From NCBI RefSeq assembly GCF_001544835.2, contig NZ_FCNX02000016.1:1-64000 (forward strand): a DNA stretch of 64,000 nt, read 5' to 3'. Below the pieces are notes generated by a model. The model worked only from the letters and a program-made list of their open reading frames with translations. It did not search any database and was not told the origin of the DNA. Every line of letters begins with the position of its first letter. Within the stretch, counting starts at the first letter, position 1. Positions 16,755 through 25,615 of the stretch are shown here, one piece after another. Source of the DNA: Caballeronia fortuita (lineage in GTDB: Bacteria > Pseudomonadota > Gammaproteobacteria > Burkholderiales > Burkholderiaceae). The position numbers were made by a program, and so were the translations under genes.

Positions 16755-18485
16755 TCAGAACGTCTCCCAGTCGCCGCCCGCATCGGCCGTCGCGGGTGCT
16801 TTCGGCGTCGCGGGCGGCACCGCAACCGTGCGCTTCGCCGGCGTGGCCGCGACGGGCTTCGGTGCGACGCGTGCGCTCACCGTTGCACGCGATGCAATTT
16901 TCGCCGCCACCGTGGATGCAGCCGGAACAGCAGCAAGCGGCGCGCCGTCCGCCACCTGGAACACCGCGACCGCCTGGCGCAGCCGCGCGGCCTGATCTTC
17001 GAGCGATTGCGCGGCGGCCGCCGCTTCCTCGACGAGCGCCGCGTTCTGCTGTGTCACTTCGTCCATCTGCGTGACGGCGCGCGACACTTGATCGATGCCG
17101 CTCGACTGTTCCTCCGATGCCGCCGCGATCTCGCCCATGATGTCGGTCACGCGCTGCACCGCGCCGATGATCTCGTTCATCGTGCGGCCCGCCTCGTCGA
17201 CGAGCGTGGTGCCCGTCCGCACGCGCGCGACGGAGGTATCGATCAGTTCCTTGATCTCCTTCGCCGCCGCCGACGAACGCTGCGCCAGGCTGCGCACTTC
17301 GCCCGCGACGACCGCGAAGCCGCGCCCTTCCTCGCCCGCGCGCGCCGCTTCGACAGCCGCGTTGAGCGCGAGAATATTCGTCTGGAACGCGATGCCTTCG
17401 ATGATCGTGATGATGTCCGCGATCTTCGACGAACTGCCGTTGATCTCGCGCATCGTATCGACGACTTGCGTGACGACCGCGCTGCCCTTGCCCGCGATGT
17501 CCGACGCATTTGCCGCGAGCGCGCTCGCCTGCCGCGCGTTGTCGGCGTTCTGGCGGACGGTGCCGGTCAGCTCCTCCATGCTCGACGCCGTCTCCTGTAG
17601 CGCCGACGCTTGTTCTTCCGTGCGCGACGACAGATCGGTATTGCCGGCCGCGATCTGCTGCGTCGCGGACGCGATCGATTCGCTGCCCGAGCGAACGGTC
17701 CGCACGGTCGCAAGCAGGCTCGCGCGCATTCTGGCGAGGCCTTCGAGCAACTGGCCCATTTCATCGCGCGACGTGACGACGACTTCGCGGCGCAGATCGC
17801 CCGCGGCGATGGCCTCGAAATGTCCGAGCGCGGCTTCGAGCGGCCGGGCGATGGCGCGCCTCAACGACACCCATGCGAACACCGCCGCCGCCATGCCGAG
17901 CGCGATCGCGCCGAGACTCAGCGCGCGATACAGCTCGAAGCGGCTCTGCGTTTCCTCGTAGCTCTTTCGCGACGCTTCGGTCAGGTACTTGCGCAGTGCA
18001 TCGTTCGCGTTGGCGAGCTCGTTGTAGGCGCCCTGCATCGCCTTGGCGTTCGTGATGATGCCGTCGTGATCGTTCGCCATGACGGCGGCCACGCCCTTGT
18101 CGACGATGCCTTGCAGCGCGAGGCGCTTGTCCTGTGCGGCATCGGCGAGACGCTTTTCGCCGGGCGCCTGCGGCAGCGACGTGTATTCCTTCCAGTAGCC
18201 GTCGGCCCGATCGCGCATCAGGCGCGCGCGTTCGACCGTGGAGGCCACTTCCGGCGTGCCGGCGAGCAGCGCCGCGCGATCGAATACGAGCCGTTCGCGC
18301 GCCGCGTACATTTCCGCGTTGCCGACGGCGATCGCCGCGGGCATCTGCACCGAAAAGGTGTCCTGAAACGCGCCGTTCGAATGGCTCATGCCGGTGAGTC
18401 CCAGCGCGCCGATCGCGATGAGCAGCCCACCCAGAAACGCCATCGATATGCCGAGGCGCGCCTTGATCGTCAAAGCTTTTTTCAT
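16755..18485 (-). CDS. Methyl-accepting chemotaxis protein (576 aa)
   Basis: A membrane chemoreceptor. Helix TM1 lies at about residues 14-34 (FLGGLLIAIGALGL) and a periplasmic four-helix sensor domain at about 35-188. TM2 lies at about 190-210 (LGAIALGMAAAVFAWVSL), followed by a HAMP domain and the long cytoplasmic coiled coil with the signalling tip EEGRGFAVVAGEVRSLAQRS. Conserved adaptation sites (QASALQETASSMEELT) are present. After an Ala/Pro-rich linker it ends in DWETF, like the NWETF tail of E. coli Tar and Tsr that tethers CheR and CheB. It is downstream of the ribose operon on the same strand but separated by a terminator. A ribose or galactose ligand is possible but not shown. Confidence 0.93.
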   Translation of the reverse strand: MKKALTIKARLGISMAFLGGLLIAIGALGLTGMSHSNGAFQDTFSVQMPAAIAVGNAEMYAARERLVFDRAALLAGTPEVASTVERARLMRDRADGYWKEYTSLPQAPGEKRLADAAQDKRLALQGIVDKGVAAVMANDHDGIITNAKAMQGAYNELANANDALRKYLTEASRKSYEETQSRFELYRALSLGAIALGMAAAVFAWVSLRRAIARPLEAALGHFEAIAAGDLRREVVVTSRDEMGQLLEGLARMRASLLATVRTVRSGSESIASATQQIAAGNTDLSSRTEEQASALQETASSMEELTGTVRQNADNARQASALAANASDIAGKGSAVVTQVVDTMREINGSSSKIADIITIIEGIAFQTNILALNAAVEAARAGEEGRGFAVVAGEVRSLAQRSSAAAKEIKELIDTSVARVRTGTTLVDEAGRTMNEIIGAVQRVTDIMGEIAAASEEQSSGIDQVSRAVTQMDEVTQQNAALVEEAAAAAQSLEDQAARLRQAVAVFQVADGAPLAAVPAASTVAAKIASRATVSARVAPKPVAATPAKRTVAVPPATPKAPATADAGGDWETF

Positions 18486-18620
18486 TGAGTTTTCCCTGAT
18501 GCCGCTCGCGAGCGGGGTCGTCGTTGCGTGACTGCGTGCGCGCGGAACATCGTGCGGCCGCTATGCATGTAAACGGCGCGAAAGCGTCGGCACTTGAGGG
18601 AATTGTTTCGTATGAAAAGA

Positions 18621-18650
18621 AAACGGCGCGTAGGACGCGCCGTTTTTCAA
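18621..18650. terminator. Terminator downstream of rbsK
   Basis: AAACGGCGCG (18621-18630) pairs with CGCGCCGTTT (18636-18645) across a 5-base loop. T-rich tracts on both sides make it functional in either direction. It ends the ribose operon 20 bases after rbsK and separates it from the chemoreceptor gene. Confidence 0.8.
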
Positions 18651-18664
18651 CGAACATTGAAAAG

Positions 18665-19597
18665 TTATGCGGATATTTCGCTGCGGTGCGGAATCGATGG
18701 CTGCGCTCCTTCGCGCGTCACCGCGATCGCCGCCGCGCGCTGGCCGAACGCGATTGCATCCATCGCCCCCGCCCCGCGTGCGAGTTCCGCCGCAAAGCCG
18801 CCGATGAACGTGTCGCCGGCGGCGGTCGTATCGACCGCTTGGACGTTCGGCGACGGCAGATGCACGCCCTCGCCCGGCGCGCCGTCGATGAGCGCGAGCA
18901 CGCCTTGCGCGCCGAGCGTCACGATCACATTGCGCGCGCCCTTCGCCTTCAACGCCTGCGCGGCGCGACGGGCATCGTCGGGCGTCTCGATGGCGACGCC
19001 GGAAAGCGTCGCGGCTTCCAGCTCGTTCGGAATCAGATAATCGATCAGCGGAAACCAGTCCGGCGGCAGCTTGCGCGCGGCGGGCGCGGGATTGAGGATC
19101 GTCGTGTGCTGCAAGCGCCTGCCCGCGGCGAGCGCGGCGCGCACGGTATCGGGCGGCGTCTCGAGCTGGCAGACGATCACGTCGGCTCGCGCGATCAGCG
19201 CTTCTTCCTCCGCGATGCGCGCGGGCGTCACTTCGGCGTTGCTGCCCGCGACGATGACGATCGCGTTCTGGCTCGCATCGTCGACGACGATGAGCGCGAC
19301 GCCCGTCGGCGCGTTGGCACTGGTCGCGAGCGCCGTGCAGTCGATGCCTTCCGCTTCGAGACTGCTTCTGAGCGTGGCGCCGTTCGAGTCGCCGCCGACG
19401 CAGCCGATCATCGCGACCTGCGCGCCGAGACGCGCCGAAGCGACCGCCTGATTGCCGCCCTTGCCGCCCGGCACCTGCGCGAACGCGTGGCCGGCGAGCG
19501 TTTCGCCCGGCCGCGGCAGACGCGGCGCGCGCGCGACGAGATCCATGTTGAGGCTGCCGATCACGGTCACGCGGCCCTTCTTGGCGCTGTCGCCCAT
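18665..19597 (-). CDS. rbsK: Ribokinase (310 aa)
   Basis: Phosphorylates ribose to ribose-5-phosphate with ATP, the first cytoplasmic step after uptake. It has the PfkB-family signatures: N-terminal GSLNMDLVARAPRLPRPGET, the GGKGGNQAVASARLG block that contacts the sugar, and the C-terminal DTTAAGDTFIGGFA with the catalytic Asp and anion hole. Length is normal. The ATG at 19597 follows AGGAAAG. It is the last gene of the rbs operon, 38 bases after the LacI-type regulator. Confidence 0.93.
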   Translation of the reverse strand: MGDSAKKGRVTVIGSLNMDLVARAPRLPRPGETLAGHAFAQVPGGKGGNQAVASARLGAQVAMIGCVGGDSNGATLRSSLEAEGIDCTALATSANAPTGVALIVVDDASQNAIVIVAGSNAEVTPARIAEEEALIARADVIVCQLETPPDTVRAALAAGRRLQHTTILNPAPAARKLPPDWFPLIDYLIPNELEAATLSGVAIETPDDARRAAQALKAKGARNVIVTLGAQGVLALIDGAPGEGVHLPSPNVQAVDTTAAGDTFIGGFAAELARGAGAMDAIAFGQRAAAIAVTREGAQPSIPHRSEISA

Positions 19598-19635
19598 CTT
19601 CCTTTCCTGGTTGCCTGGTTGAAATACCGTCGTTC

Positions 19636-20658
19636 TCAAGCCTTCGCGCCGCGCGATTCCGGCACGACGGCGGTCGATTCGCGCCGCACGAGGCGCGGCG
19701 GCACCACACGGCGGCGCGTCGTGCCGGTCAGCTTGCCGGTGATGCGGTCGATCAGCGTCTGCGCGGCCATCTCGCCGAGCGCGCGCACCGATTGTCCCAC
19801 CGTCGAGAGCGCGGGATACGTGTAGCGCGACAGCTCGACATCGTCGAAACCGATGATCGAACAGTCCGCCGGCACGTTGATGTGGCGCTCCGCCGCCGCC
19901 CGCAACGCGCCGATGCCCATCATGTCGTTGCACGCGAAGATCGCGGTCGGCTTCATGTTGTCGAGCAGTTGCGAGGCCGCCGCATAGCCGCCCGTCGCGG
20001 AGAAGTCGCTCTGCTGGATCGCGTTCGGCTCGATCTCCATGCCGCGCTCGGCCATCGCGCGGATGAAACCGTGCAGGCGCATCGCGGATACGGCGGTCGC
20101 GACCGGCCCCGTGATGCAGCCGATCTTCGAATGCCCGAGCTGCAGCAGATGCCGCGTGGCGAGATACGCGCCTTTTTCGTGGTCGATCTGCACGAGGTCC
20201 GACTGCAATCCTTCGATATTCCGGTCGACGATCACGAGCGGCTCGCGCGCGCCCGCGAGACATTGCGCGAGCACCGAATCCTCACCCGCCGACGCGATCA
20301 CCAGCCCGTCGATGCGCTTTTCCTGCAGCACGCGCAGATAGCTGCGCTGCTTGGCGGGATCGTCGTCCGAGTTGCAGAAGAACACGCAATAGCCGTTCTT
20401 CGCGCAGCCGTCCTCGACGCCGCGCGCAAGCTCGGCGAAATACGGATTCGTCGCGTTCGGCACGAGCAGGCCGATGGTCGCCGTCGAGCGCGCCTTCAGC
20501 GAGCGCGCGACCGCCGACGGCACGTAGTCGAGCTCGCGGATCGCCCGCTCGACTTTCGCCCGCACGTCGGCCGACACCGGCCGCGAATTGTTCACTACAT
20601 GGGATACCGTCGTGAACGACACCCCGGCAATGGCTGCCACGTCTTTGATCGTCGCCAT
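19636..20658 (-). CDS. rbsR: LacI-family regulator of the ribose operon (340 aa)
   Basis: A LacI/GalR repressor with the N-terminal helix-turn-helix and hinge at residues 1-60 (TIKDVAAIAGVSFTTVSHVVNN, then SAVARSLK) and a periplasmic-binding-protein-like sugar domain. Its position between rbsC and rbsK and the family's known role in ribose operons make RbsR the natural reading. It would bind a LacI-type palindrome such as the one at 24680-24693 and release it when ribose is bound. A 192-base gap separates it from rbsC, so it may also have its own promoter. Confidence 0.88.
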   Translation of the reverse strand: MATIKDVAAIAGVSFTTVSHVVNNSRPVSADVRAKVERAIRELDYVPSAVARSLKARSTATIGLLVPNATNPYFAELARGVEDGCAKNGYCVFFCNSDDDPAKQRSYLRVLQEKRIDGLVIASAGEDSVLAQCLAGAREPLVIVDRNIEGLQSDLVQIDHEKGAYLATRHLLQLGHSKIGCITGPVATAVSAMRLHGFIRAMAERGMEIEPNAIQQSDFSATGGYAAASQLLDNMKPTAIFACNDMMGIGALRAAAERHINVPADCSIIGFDDVELSRYTYPALSTVGQSVRALGEMAAQTLIDRITGKLTGTTRRRVVPPRLVRRESTAVVPESRGAKA

Positions 20659-20850
20659 ACATCGTCCTTCGCTTTGCTTAGGTCTTACTGCTTTTATTGG
20701 TCGTAAGGCGTCCGGCGCGCGCTACTTCCGCCGCGCGCCATGCTGCTTTCCCCGCGCCCTGCTTGCCGCTCCTGCTTCACTGCCGCCGCCGGCCGCGCTT
20801 CCACCCCGTGCGGAGCGCATGCCGGCGACGTCCTTCGGTCAGACAAACGA

Positions 20851-21840
20851 TTACACACGCTTTTTTCTGCTGCGGTATGTGTCCAGCACCACCGCCACCA
20901 CGATCACCGCGCCGGTAATGATGCGCTTGGTCGGCTCGTTCGCGCCGATCTGCGCCAGTCCCGCCGCCAGCACGGAGATGATCAACACCCCGAAAAACGT
21001 GCTGATGACCGAGCCGCGCCCGCCCATCAAGCTCGTTCCGCCGATCACCACCGCTGCGATCACCTGCAGTTCCAGCCCCGCGCCGGCGTTCGGATCGGCG
21101 GCTTCGAGCCGCGAGATCTGAAACAGCGCGGCGAGTCCCGACAGCGCGCCCATCAACGCGAAAACGATCACCTTGTAGGGCCGCGGATTCACGCCCGCGA
21201 GCCGCACGGCTTCCTCGTTCGTGCCGATTCCTACGAGATATCGGCCAAAAACCGTCCGGGTCAAGACCAGATGGGCAATTATCATCACCGCGACCGCGAT
21301 CAGGAACGCGGGCGAGATGCCGAAGGCGATCGGATTCGACAGAAAATCGAATGCATCGCCGATATACGCCGTGCGCGAATTCGTCATCTGATACGCGAGT
21401 CCGCGCGCGCCTTCGAGCACGCCGAGCGACACGATGAACGACGGAATCCGCCACGCCACCGTGACGAGCCCGGTCACCGTGCCCGTGAGCGCGGCCGCCG
21501 CGAGGCCGATCAGCGCGGCCGGAAACGCCGGCCAGTGCCACTTGAGCGCGGCCACGCTCACCACCGACGCGCCCAGCGCCAGCACCGATCCGACCGACAG
21601 ATCGATGCTCGCGATAATGAGCACGAACGTCATCCCGACCGACATCACGACGAGATCCGGAATCTGGTTCGCGATGGTGCTGAACGTGTCGTACGTCAGA
21701 AAGTGCGAGCTCAGCACCGAAAAGAGCGCGATCATCGCGGCGAGCGCGCCCGCAAGTCCCAGGTAATTCGAAATGCCGAGCCGCGTGCCGACGCCTTTCG
21801 TGCTCTTCGGTGCGTCGGCGGGCAGGTTCGCTTCGCTCAT
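20851..21840 (-). CDS. rbsC: Ribose ABC transporter permease (329 aa)
   Basis: Inner-membrane channel subunit of the ribose importer, with eight to ten hydrophobic segments and the cytoplasmic coupling loop EEAVRLAGVNPRPYKV that docks on the ATPase. The block VMSVGMTFVLIIASIDLSVGS is characteristic of the monosaccharide-transporter permeases (RbsC/XylH). Its ATG follows the rbsA stop without a gap (TGA then ATG), which indicates translational coupling. A short acidic/polar N-terminal tail precedes the first helix. Confidence 0.92.
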   Translation of the reverse strand: MSEANLPADAPKSTKGVGTRLGISNYLGLAGALAAMIALFSVLSSHFLTYDTFSTIANQIPDLVVMSVGMTFVLIIASIDLSVGSVLALGASVVSVAALKWHWPAFPAALIGLAAAALTGTVTGLVTVAWRIPSFIVSLGVLEGARGLAYQMTNSRTAYIGDAFDFLSNPIAFGISPAFLIAVAVMIIAHLVLTRTVFGRYLVGIGTNEEAVRLAGVNPRPYKVIVFALMGALSGLAALFQISRLEAADPNAGAGLELQVIAAVVIGGTSLMGGRGSVISTFFGVLIISVLAAGLAQIGANEPTKRIITGAVIVVAVVLDTYRSRKKRV

Positions 21841-23448
21841 TCAATGCTCCACGTTGTCTTCGGGCGCTTTCGCGTCCGGGACGATCGGTTCGTGCAGGAT
21901 CGCATCGCGCTTCGCGTAGCCCGCGAACGCCGCCGCGAGCAGCGCGTCCTGCGTCCAGTTCGCGCGCTCGAACACGCCCGTCATGCGTCCCGCCGACATC
22001 ACGCCGATGCGGTCGCAAATCAGCATCAGCTCGCGCAGGTCGCTCGACACGACGACGAGCGCGCGTCCCTCGCGGGCGAGCGCGCCCATCAGCCCGTAGA
22101 TGTCGAACTTCGCGCCGACGTCGATGCCGCGCGTCGGTTCGTCGAACAGCAGCACCGAGCAGTCGCGCGCGAGCCAGCGGCCGATCACGACCTTCTGCTG
22201 GTTGCCGCCCGACAGTTCCGATACCGCCTGCGCCGGCCCGGAAGTGCGGATGCGCATCGCGTCGATCTGGCGCTGCGCGAGCGCCGCTTCCAGGCGCGTG
22301 TCGACGACGCCGCGACGCGCCACTGCGCCCAGGTTGCCGAGTGAAACGTTCGCGGCGATCGGCAGGCTGAGCAACAGGCCCTCGCCCTTGCGATCCTCCG
22401 TGATGAGCGCGATGCCTTCGTTCACAGCATCCGACGGCGACTGCACCGACACGCGCCGCAACGCCTCGCCTTTGCGCGCGATCGACACGCTGCCCGCATC
22501 CGCGCGATCCGCGCCGTATATCAGGCGCATCAATTCCGTGCGGCCCGCGCCGATGAGCCCGCTCACGCCGAAAATCTCGCCCGCGCGCACTTTGAACGAC
22601 ACGTCGCGGACGACGGGCAGCCGCGTCATGCCCTCCACTTTCAGCGCGACATCGCCGATGCGCCGCTCGCCCAGATCGATACGCTCGCCGATCTCGCGCC
22701 CGACCATCAGCGTGACGAGGCGCTCGCTCGTGAGCGCGTCCATCGGGCCGATATGCACGAGGCGTCCGTCGCGCAGCACGGCCGCGCGCTCCGCGATGCG
22801 CCGCAATTCTTCCAGCCGGTGCGAGATGTACACGAGCGCGACGCCGCGCGCCTTCAACCGCTCGACCTGTTCGAACAGCAAGTCGACTTCGCGCGCGGTG
22901 AGCATCGCGGTCGGCTCGTCGAGAATCAGCACGCGGCAATCGCCGATCAGATTGCGCGCGATTTCCACCATCTGCTGATGCCCGATGCCGAGACCGCCGA
23001 CGAGCGTGTCCGGATCGATCGCGTCGAGGCCGACCTGCGCCATCGCGTGACGCGCGTCTTCCGCGAGCCGCCTGCGGTCGATCCAGCCGAAGCCCTTGCG
23101 CGGCAAGCGGTTCAGAAAGAGATTCTCCGCCACGGACAAAGTGGGCAGCAGGTTCAGCTCCTGCATCACCATCCGCACGCCGAGCGCTTCGGCCTCGGAC
23201 CGGCTTTTCGGCGCATACGGGTGGCCCGCGAGCGTCATCGTGCCCGCGGTCGGGTCGGTGAGTCCGCCCATGATCTTCGACAGCGTGCTCTTGCCCGCGC
23301 CGTTCTCGCCGGTGAGTGCGAGCACCTGGCCGGGCGCGAGCGCGAGCGACACGTCCGACAGCACCGGCTCGACATAGGTTTTGCCGACGCCCGTCACCGT
23401 CAGCACGTTCGCGTCATTCGAATCGTTCGAATCGTTCGTTCCGGTCAT
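21841..23448 (-). CDS. rbsA: Ribose ABC transporter ATP-binding protein (535 aa)
   Basis: A tandem ATPase energising ribose import. The first cassette has an intact Walker A (GENGAGKST) and an LSGG-region variant, GLGIGHQQMVEI. The second has the degenerate Walker A (GLIGAGRTE) and the good signature LSGGNQQKV, the arrangement normal for RbsA-type fused ATPases. The N-terminus before the first cassette contains a small tandem repeat (NDSNDSND) encoded by 9-base repeats near 23413-23440. The ATG at 23448 is used. A TTG at 23523 would extend the protein through two hairpins and is less likely. No strong ribosome-binding site is visible. Confidence 0.9.
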   Translation of the reverse strand: MTGTNDSNDSNDANVLTVTGVGKTYVEPVLSDVSLALAPGQVLALTGENGAGKSTLSKIMGGLTDPTAGTMTLAGHPYAPKSRSEAEALGVRMVMQELNLLPTLSVAENLFLNRLPRKGFGWIDRRRLAEDARHAMAQVGLDAIDPDTLVGGLGIGHQQMVEIARNLIGDCRVLILDEPTAMLTAREVDLLFEQVERLKARGVALVYISHRLEELRRIAERAAVLRDGRLVHIGPMDALTSERLVTLMVGREIGERIDLGERRIGDVALKVEGMTRLPVVRDVSFKVRAGEIFGVSGLIGAGRTELMRLIYGADRADAGSVSIARKGEALRRVSVQSPSDAVNEGIALITEDRKGEGLLLSLPIAANVSLGNLGAVARRGVVDTRLEAALAQRQIDAMRIRTSGPAQAVSELSGGNQQKVVIGRWLARDCSVLLFDEPTRGIDVGAKFDIYGLMGALAREGRALVVVSSDLRELMLICDRIGVMSAGRMTGVFERANWTQDALLAAAFAGYAKRDAILHEPIVPDAKAPEDNVEH

Positions 23449-23490
23449 GGGCGCTTCAAGGCCTGGATCAGCATCCTCGTCGAGGTCCGG

Positions 23491-23538
23491 CACGGCTTCG
23501 CGAAGCCGTGCACGCAAGGCCAAGCCGTCTGCCTTGCG
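23491..23538. promoter_or_regulatory. Two hairpins between rbsB and rbsA
   Basis: CACGGCTT-CGCG-AAGCCGTG (23491-23510) is a perfect 8-bp stem with a tetraloop. CGCAAGGC (23513-23520) pairs with GCCTTGCG (23531-23538) two bases further. They lie in the 145-base gap after rbsB. In binding-protein operons such intercistronic stem-loops protect the upstream mRNA and partly attenuate the downstream genes, giving excess binding protein. They lack a T-run, so they are not full terminators. Confidence 0.5.
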
Positions 23539-23593
23539 CGCTCGTCAGTACGTTATCGGCACGCCCGGCGCGAACTTGAGGCTTCGCGCGGGC

Positions 23594-24556
23594 TTACTTC
23601 GTCACGAGATCGACGGGCGTTTCGACGACCTGCGAAAGCTCCGACTGCTTCTTGTGGCCGGCGATCGCCTTCAGCGCCACGTCGATGCCGAACACGGCCT
23701 GCTTGGCTGCATATTGATCGGCAGTGGCGAGCACGCGGCCGTCCTTCAGCATCGGCTTGATCGCGCCGATGTTGTCGAAGCCGACGACCTGCACCTTGCC
23801 CGCCTTGCCCGCCGCGCGAATCGCCGACACGGCGCCGATCGCCATGTTGTCGTTGTCGCACAGCAGCGCCTTCACGTTCGGGTTGGCGTTCAGGATCTGC
23901 GAGGCGACGGCGTTGCCCTTGTCGATTTCCCATTCGCCCGACTGGAGCGCGACGACCTTCATGCCGGCCGCGTCCATCGCTTCCTTGAAGCCCGCGCTGC
24001 GCGCCTGCGAGTTCGTGGTCGTCGTCACGCCTTCGATGATCGCGACTTCATCGCCCTTCTTGAGCTTCGGCGCGAGATAGTCGCCGACCTTTCTTGCGCC
24101 CTTCTTGTTGTCCGGTCCGACGAAGGGCACGTTCAGATCCTTCGACTTCAGCACGTCCGGATCGAGCCGGTTGTCGATGTTCACGACGATGATGCCCGCG
24201 TCCGCCGCCTTCTTGATGACCGGCACGAGCGCCTTCGAATCCGCCGGCGCGATGATAAGCGCGTCGACTTTCGAAACGATCATCTGCTCGACGATGCGGA
24301 TTTGCGCGGCGGTATCGGTCTCGTCCTTGATGCCGTTGGTGATCAGGTCGAACTGGTTCTTGTTGTGCGCCTGATAGTCCTTCGCGCCGTTCTCCATCGT
24401 CAGGAAGAACTCGTTGGCGAGCGACTTCATGACGAGCGCGACCTTGGGCTTGCCCGCCGTTTGCGCGAATGCGGACGACGAGGCGAACGGCAGTGCGGTG
24501 CAGGCGGCGAGCGCGACGGCAGCCGAAAGGACGCGCCGGCGGATGGTTCGGTTCAT
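23594..24556 (-). CDS. rbsB: Ribose ABC transporter substrate-binding protein (320 aa)
   Basis: Periplasmic sugar-binding protein. A signal peptide of about 31 residues (basic start, hydrophobic core, cleavage after SSAFA) precedes a type-1 periplasmic fold beginning KVALVMKSLANEFF. The DNRLDP and GFDNIGA segments are where family members contact ribose. The ATG at 24556 follows GGAGA; upstream in-frame codons run through the promoter leader. It is the first gene of rbsB-A-C-R-K. No rbsD mutarotase is present in the cluster. Confidence 0.9.
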   Translation of the reverse strand: MNRTIRRRVLSAAVALAACTALPFASSSAFAQTAGKPKVALVMKSLANEFFLTMENGAKDYQAHNKNQFDLITNGIKDETDTAAQIRIVEQMIVSKVDALIIAPADSKALVPVIKKAADAGIIVVNIDNRLDPDVLKSKDLNVPFVGPDNKKGARKVGDYLAPKLKKGDEVAIIEGVTTTTNSQARSAGFKEAMDAAGMKVVALQSGEWEIDKGNAVASQILNANPNVKALLCDNDNMAIGAVSAIRAAGKAGKVQVVGFDNIGAIKPMLKDGRVLATADQYAAKQAVFGIDVALKAIAGHKKQSELSQVVETPVDLVTK

Positions 24557-24679
24557 GCCAATCTCCGATGTTTTTCTGGTTTGTCTGGTCTTGCGAGATG
24601 CAGCGAACACGAGCAACGCGCTTTCGTCCGCGCCGGGGCGGCTCACGCGCCAATGCCTGCGAGCGCCCTTTTTTACGCG

Positions 24680-24693
24680 GCTTGAACGTTTGC
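24680..24693. promoter_or_regulatory. Candidate RbsR operator
   Basis: On the minus strand GCAAACGTTCAAGC has the AACGTT core of LacI-family operators with imperfect symmetry. It covers roughly +3 to +16 of the transcript predicted from the promoter at 24703-24731, an ideal place for repression. Confidence 0.45.
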
Positions 24694-24702
24694 CCGCCGT
24701 CG

Positions 24703-24731
24703 ATTCTCGTTGGAGAGGCGCTCGCGGTCAA
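24703..24731 (-). promoter_or_regulatory. Candidate rbs operon promoter
   Basis: On the minus strand TTGACC (24731-24726) and GAGAAT (24708-24703) are 17 bases apart, matching consensus at 5 and 4 of 6 positions. The start would be near 24696, giving a leader of about 140 bases before rbsB. Confidence 0.5.
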
Positions 24732-24799
24732 TCGGGCTAACGTGTAGTCCACATGGGACGACGCGGCGAATCGGCGGGCGCCGTCGTGCTTCGTGCGCC

Positions 24800-25081
24800 T
24801 CAGAGGTCCTCGACGGACTGCCCTTCCACCTTGTTGTCGATGATGTCGCGCGCGTAGTCGATGCCCGCGCGCGTCGCGTCGATCGGGCTTTCGAAAGGCT
24901 GCTGATCCGGCACGCCGAACATCACCGGGCGGCCGCTCTCGCCGTGCGCGCTCCGTGCGATCGTCACGACGATGTCGAAGTGGCGCGGGCCGTCGTCGGG
25001 ATCATCGCGTTCCTTCGCGCGCCGCAATGCCTGCACCTTGATTTCGAAGCCCTTGTAATGGTCGGACAGCGGCGTGGACAT
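24800..25081 (-). CDS. Conserved hypothetical protein (93 aa)
   Basis: A small soluble acidic protein that I do not recognise by function. It starts MSTPLSDHYKGFEIKVQALR, has a charged turn with DDPDDGPRHFDIVVTIAR, and ends with a helix (ATRAGIDYARDIIDNKVEG). The pattern of two beta-hairpins with a C-terminal helix is shared with small Burkholderiales proteins of unknown role that begin Y-K/E-G-(F/Y). The ATG at 25081 follows GGGAG. It stands alone, divergent from the PsiF gene. Confidence 0.65.
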   Translation of the reverse strand: MSTPLSDHYKGFEIKVQALRRAKERDDPDDGPRHFDIVVTIARSAHGESGRPVMFGVPDQQPFESPIDATRAGIDYARDIIDNKVEGQSVEDL

Positions 25082-25318
25082 GAACCGTCTCCCTGGTCGT
25101 TGGACGTGCGCCGCTCGATCATACGTCTGCGGCCGTGATCGTGTGGATATCGTGGATGAAAGCTGGCTGCAAGCCGTATTCCCGCGCGTCGGCGCGTCTA
25201 GCGATTTCACCTTATCCCGCACATCGTTCATATTGGGTTTGCCATAATGCGCGGGCGGCATGCCGCTACGGACACGCGCCGTCGAACAATAACCGTCACT
25301 CAAATCAGGGAGCGTCAC

Positions 25319-25615
25319 ATGACCATTCGAGCCACCGCCCTCATCGCCGTGCTGAGCCTGACGCTCGGCGCGAATGCAGCCTTCGCCGCGAACAGCCAGC
25401 AAAACAAGATGGCCGACTGCAACAAGCAGGCAGGCGACAAGAAAGGCGACGACCGCAAGGCTTTCATGAAGAGCTGTCTGTCGGCCGCGCCCGCCGCCGC
25501 CTCCGCGCCGATGACGCAGCAGCAGAAGATGACCGCGTGCAACAGTCAGGCGGGCGACAAGAAAGGCGACGATCGCAAGTCGTTCATGAAGAGCTGCCTC
25601 AGCAACAAGGGCTGA
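25319..25615 (+). CDS. PsiF-repeat secreted protein (98 aa)
   Basis: A small periplasmic protein with a signal peptide ending near residue 23 (ANAAFA) and two tandem PsiF repeats. Each reads close to KM-x2-CN-x-QAGDKKGDDRK-x-FMKSCLS, with two Cys that probably form a disulfide. In E. coli the single-repeat psiF is phosphate-starvation induced; the function is unknown. The ATG at 25319 has GGGAG six bases upstream. The near-identity of the two repeats suggests a recent internal duplication. No partner gene is obvious. Confidence 0.82.
   Translation: MTIRATALIAVLSLTLGANAAFAANSQQNKMADCNKQAGDKKGDDRKAFMKSCLSAAPAAASAPMTQQQKMTACNSQAGDKKGDDRKSFMKSCLSNKG

Noticed and set aside
18486..18664. A transcript joining rbsK to the chemoreceptor
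   Set aside because: The terminator at 18621-18650 stands between them, so I treat the chemoreceptor as separately expressed.
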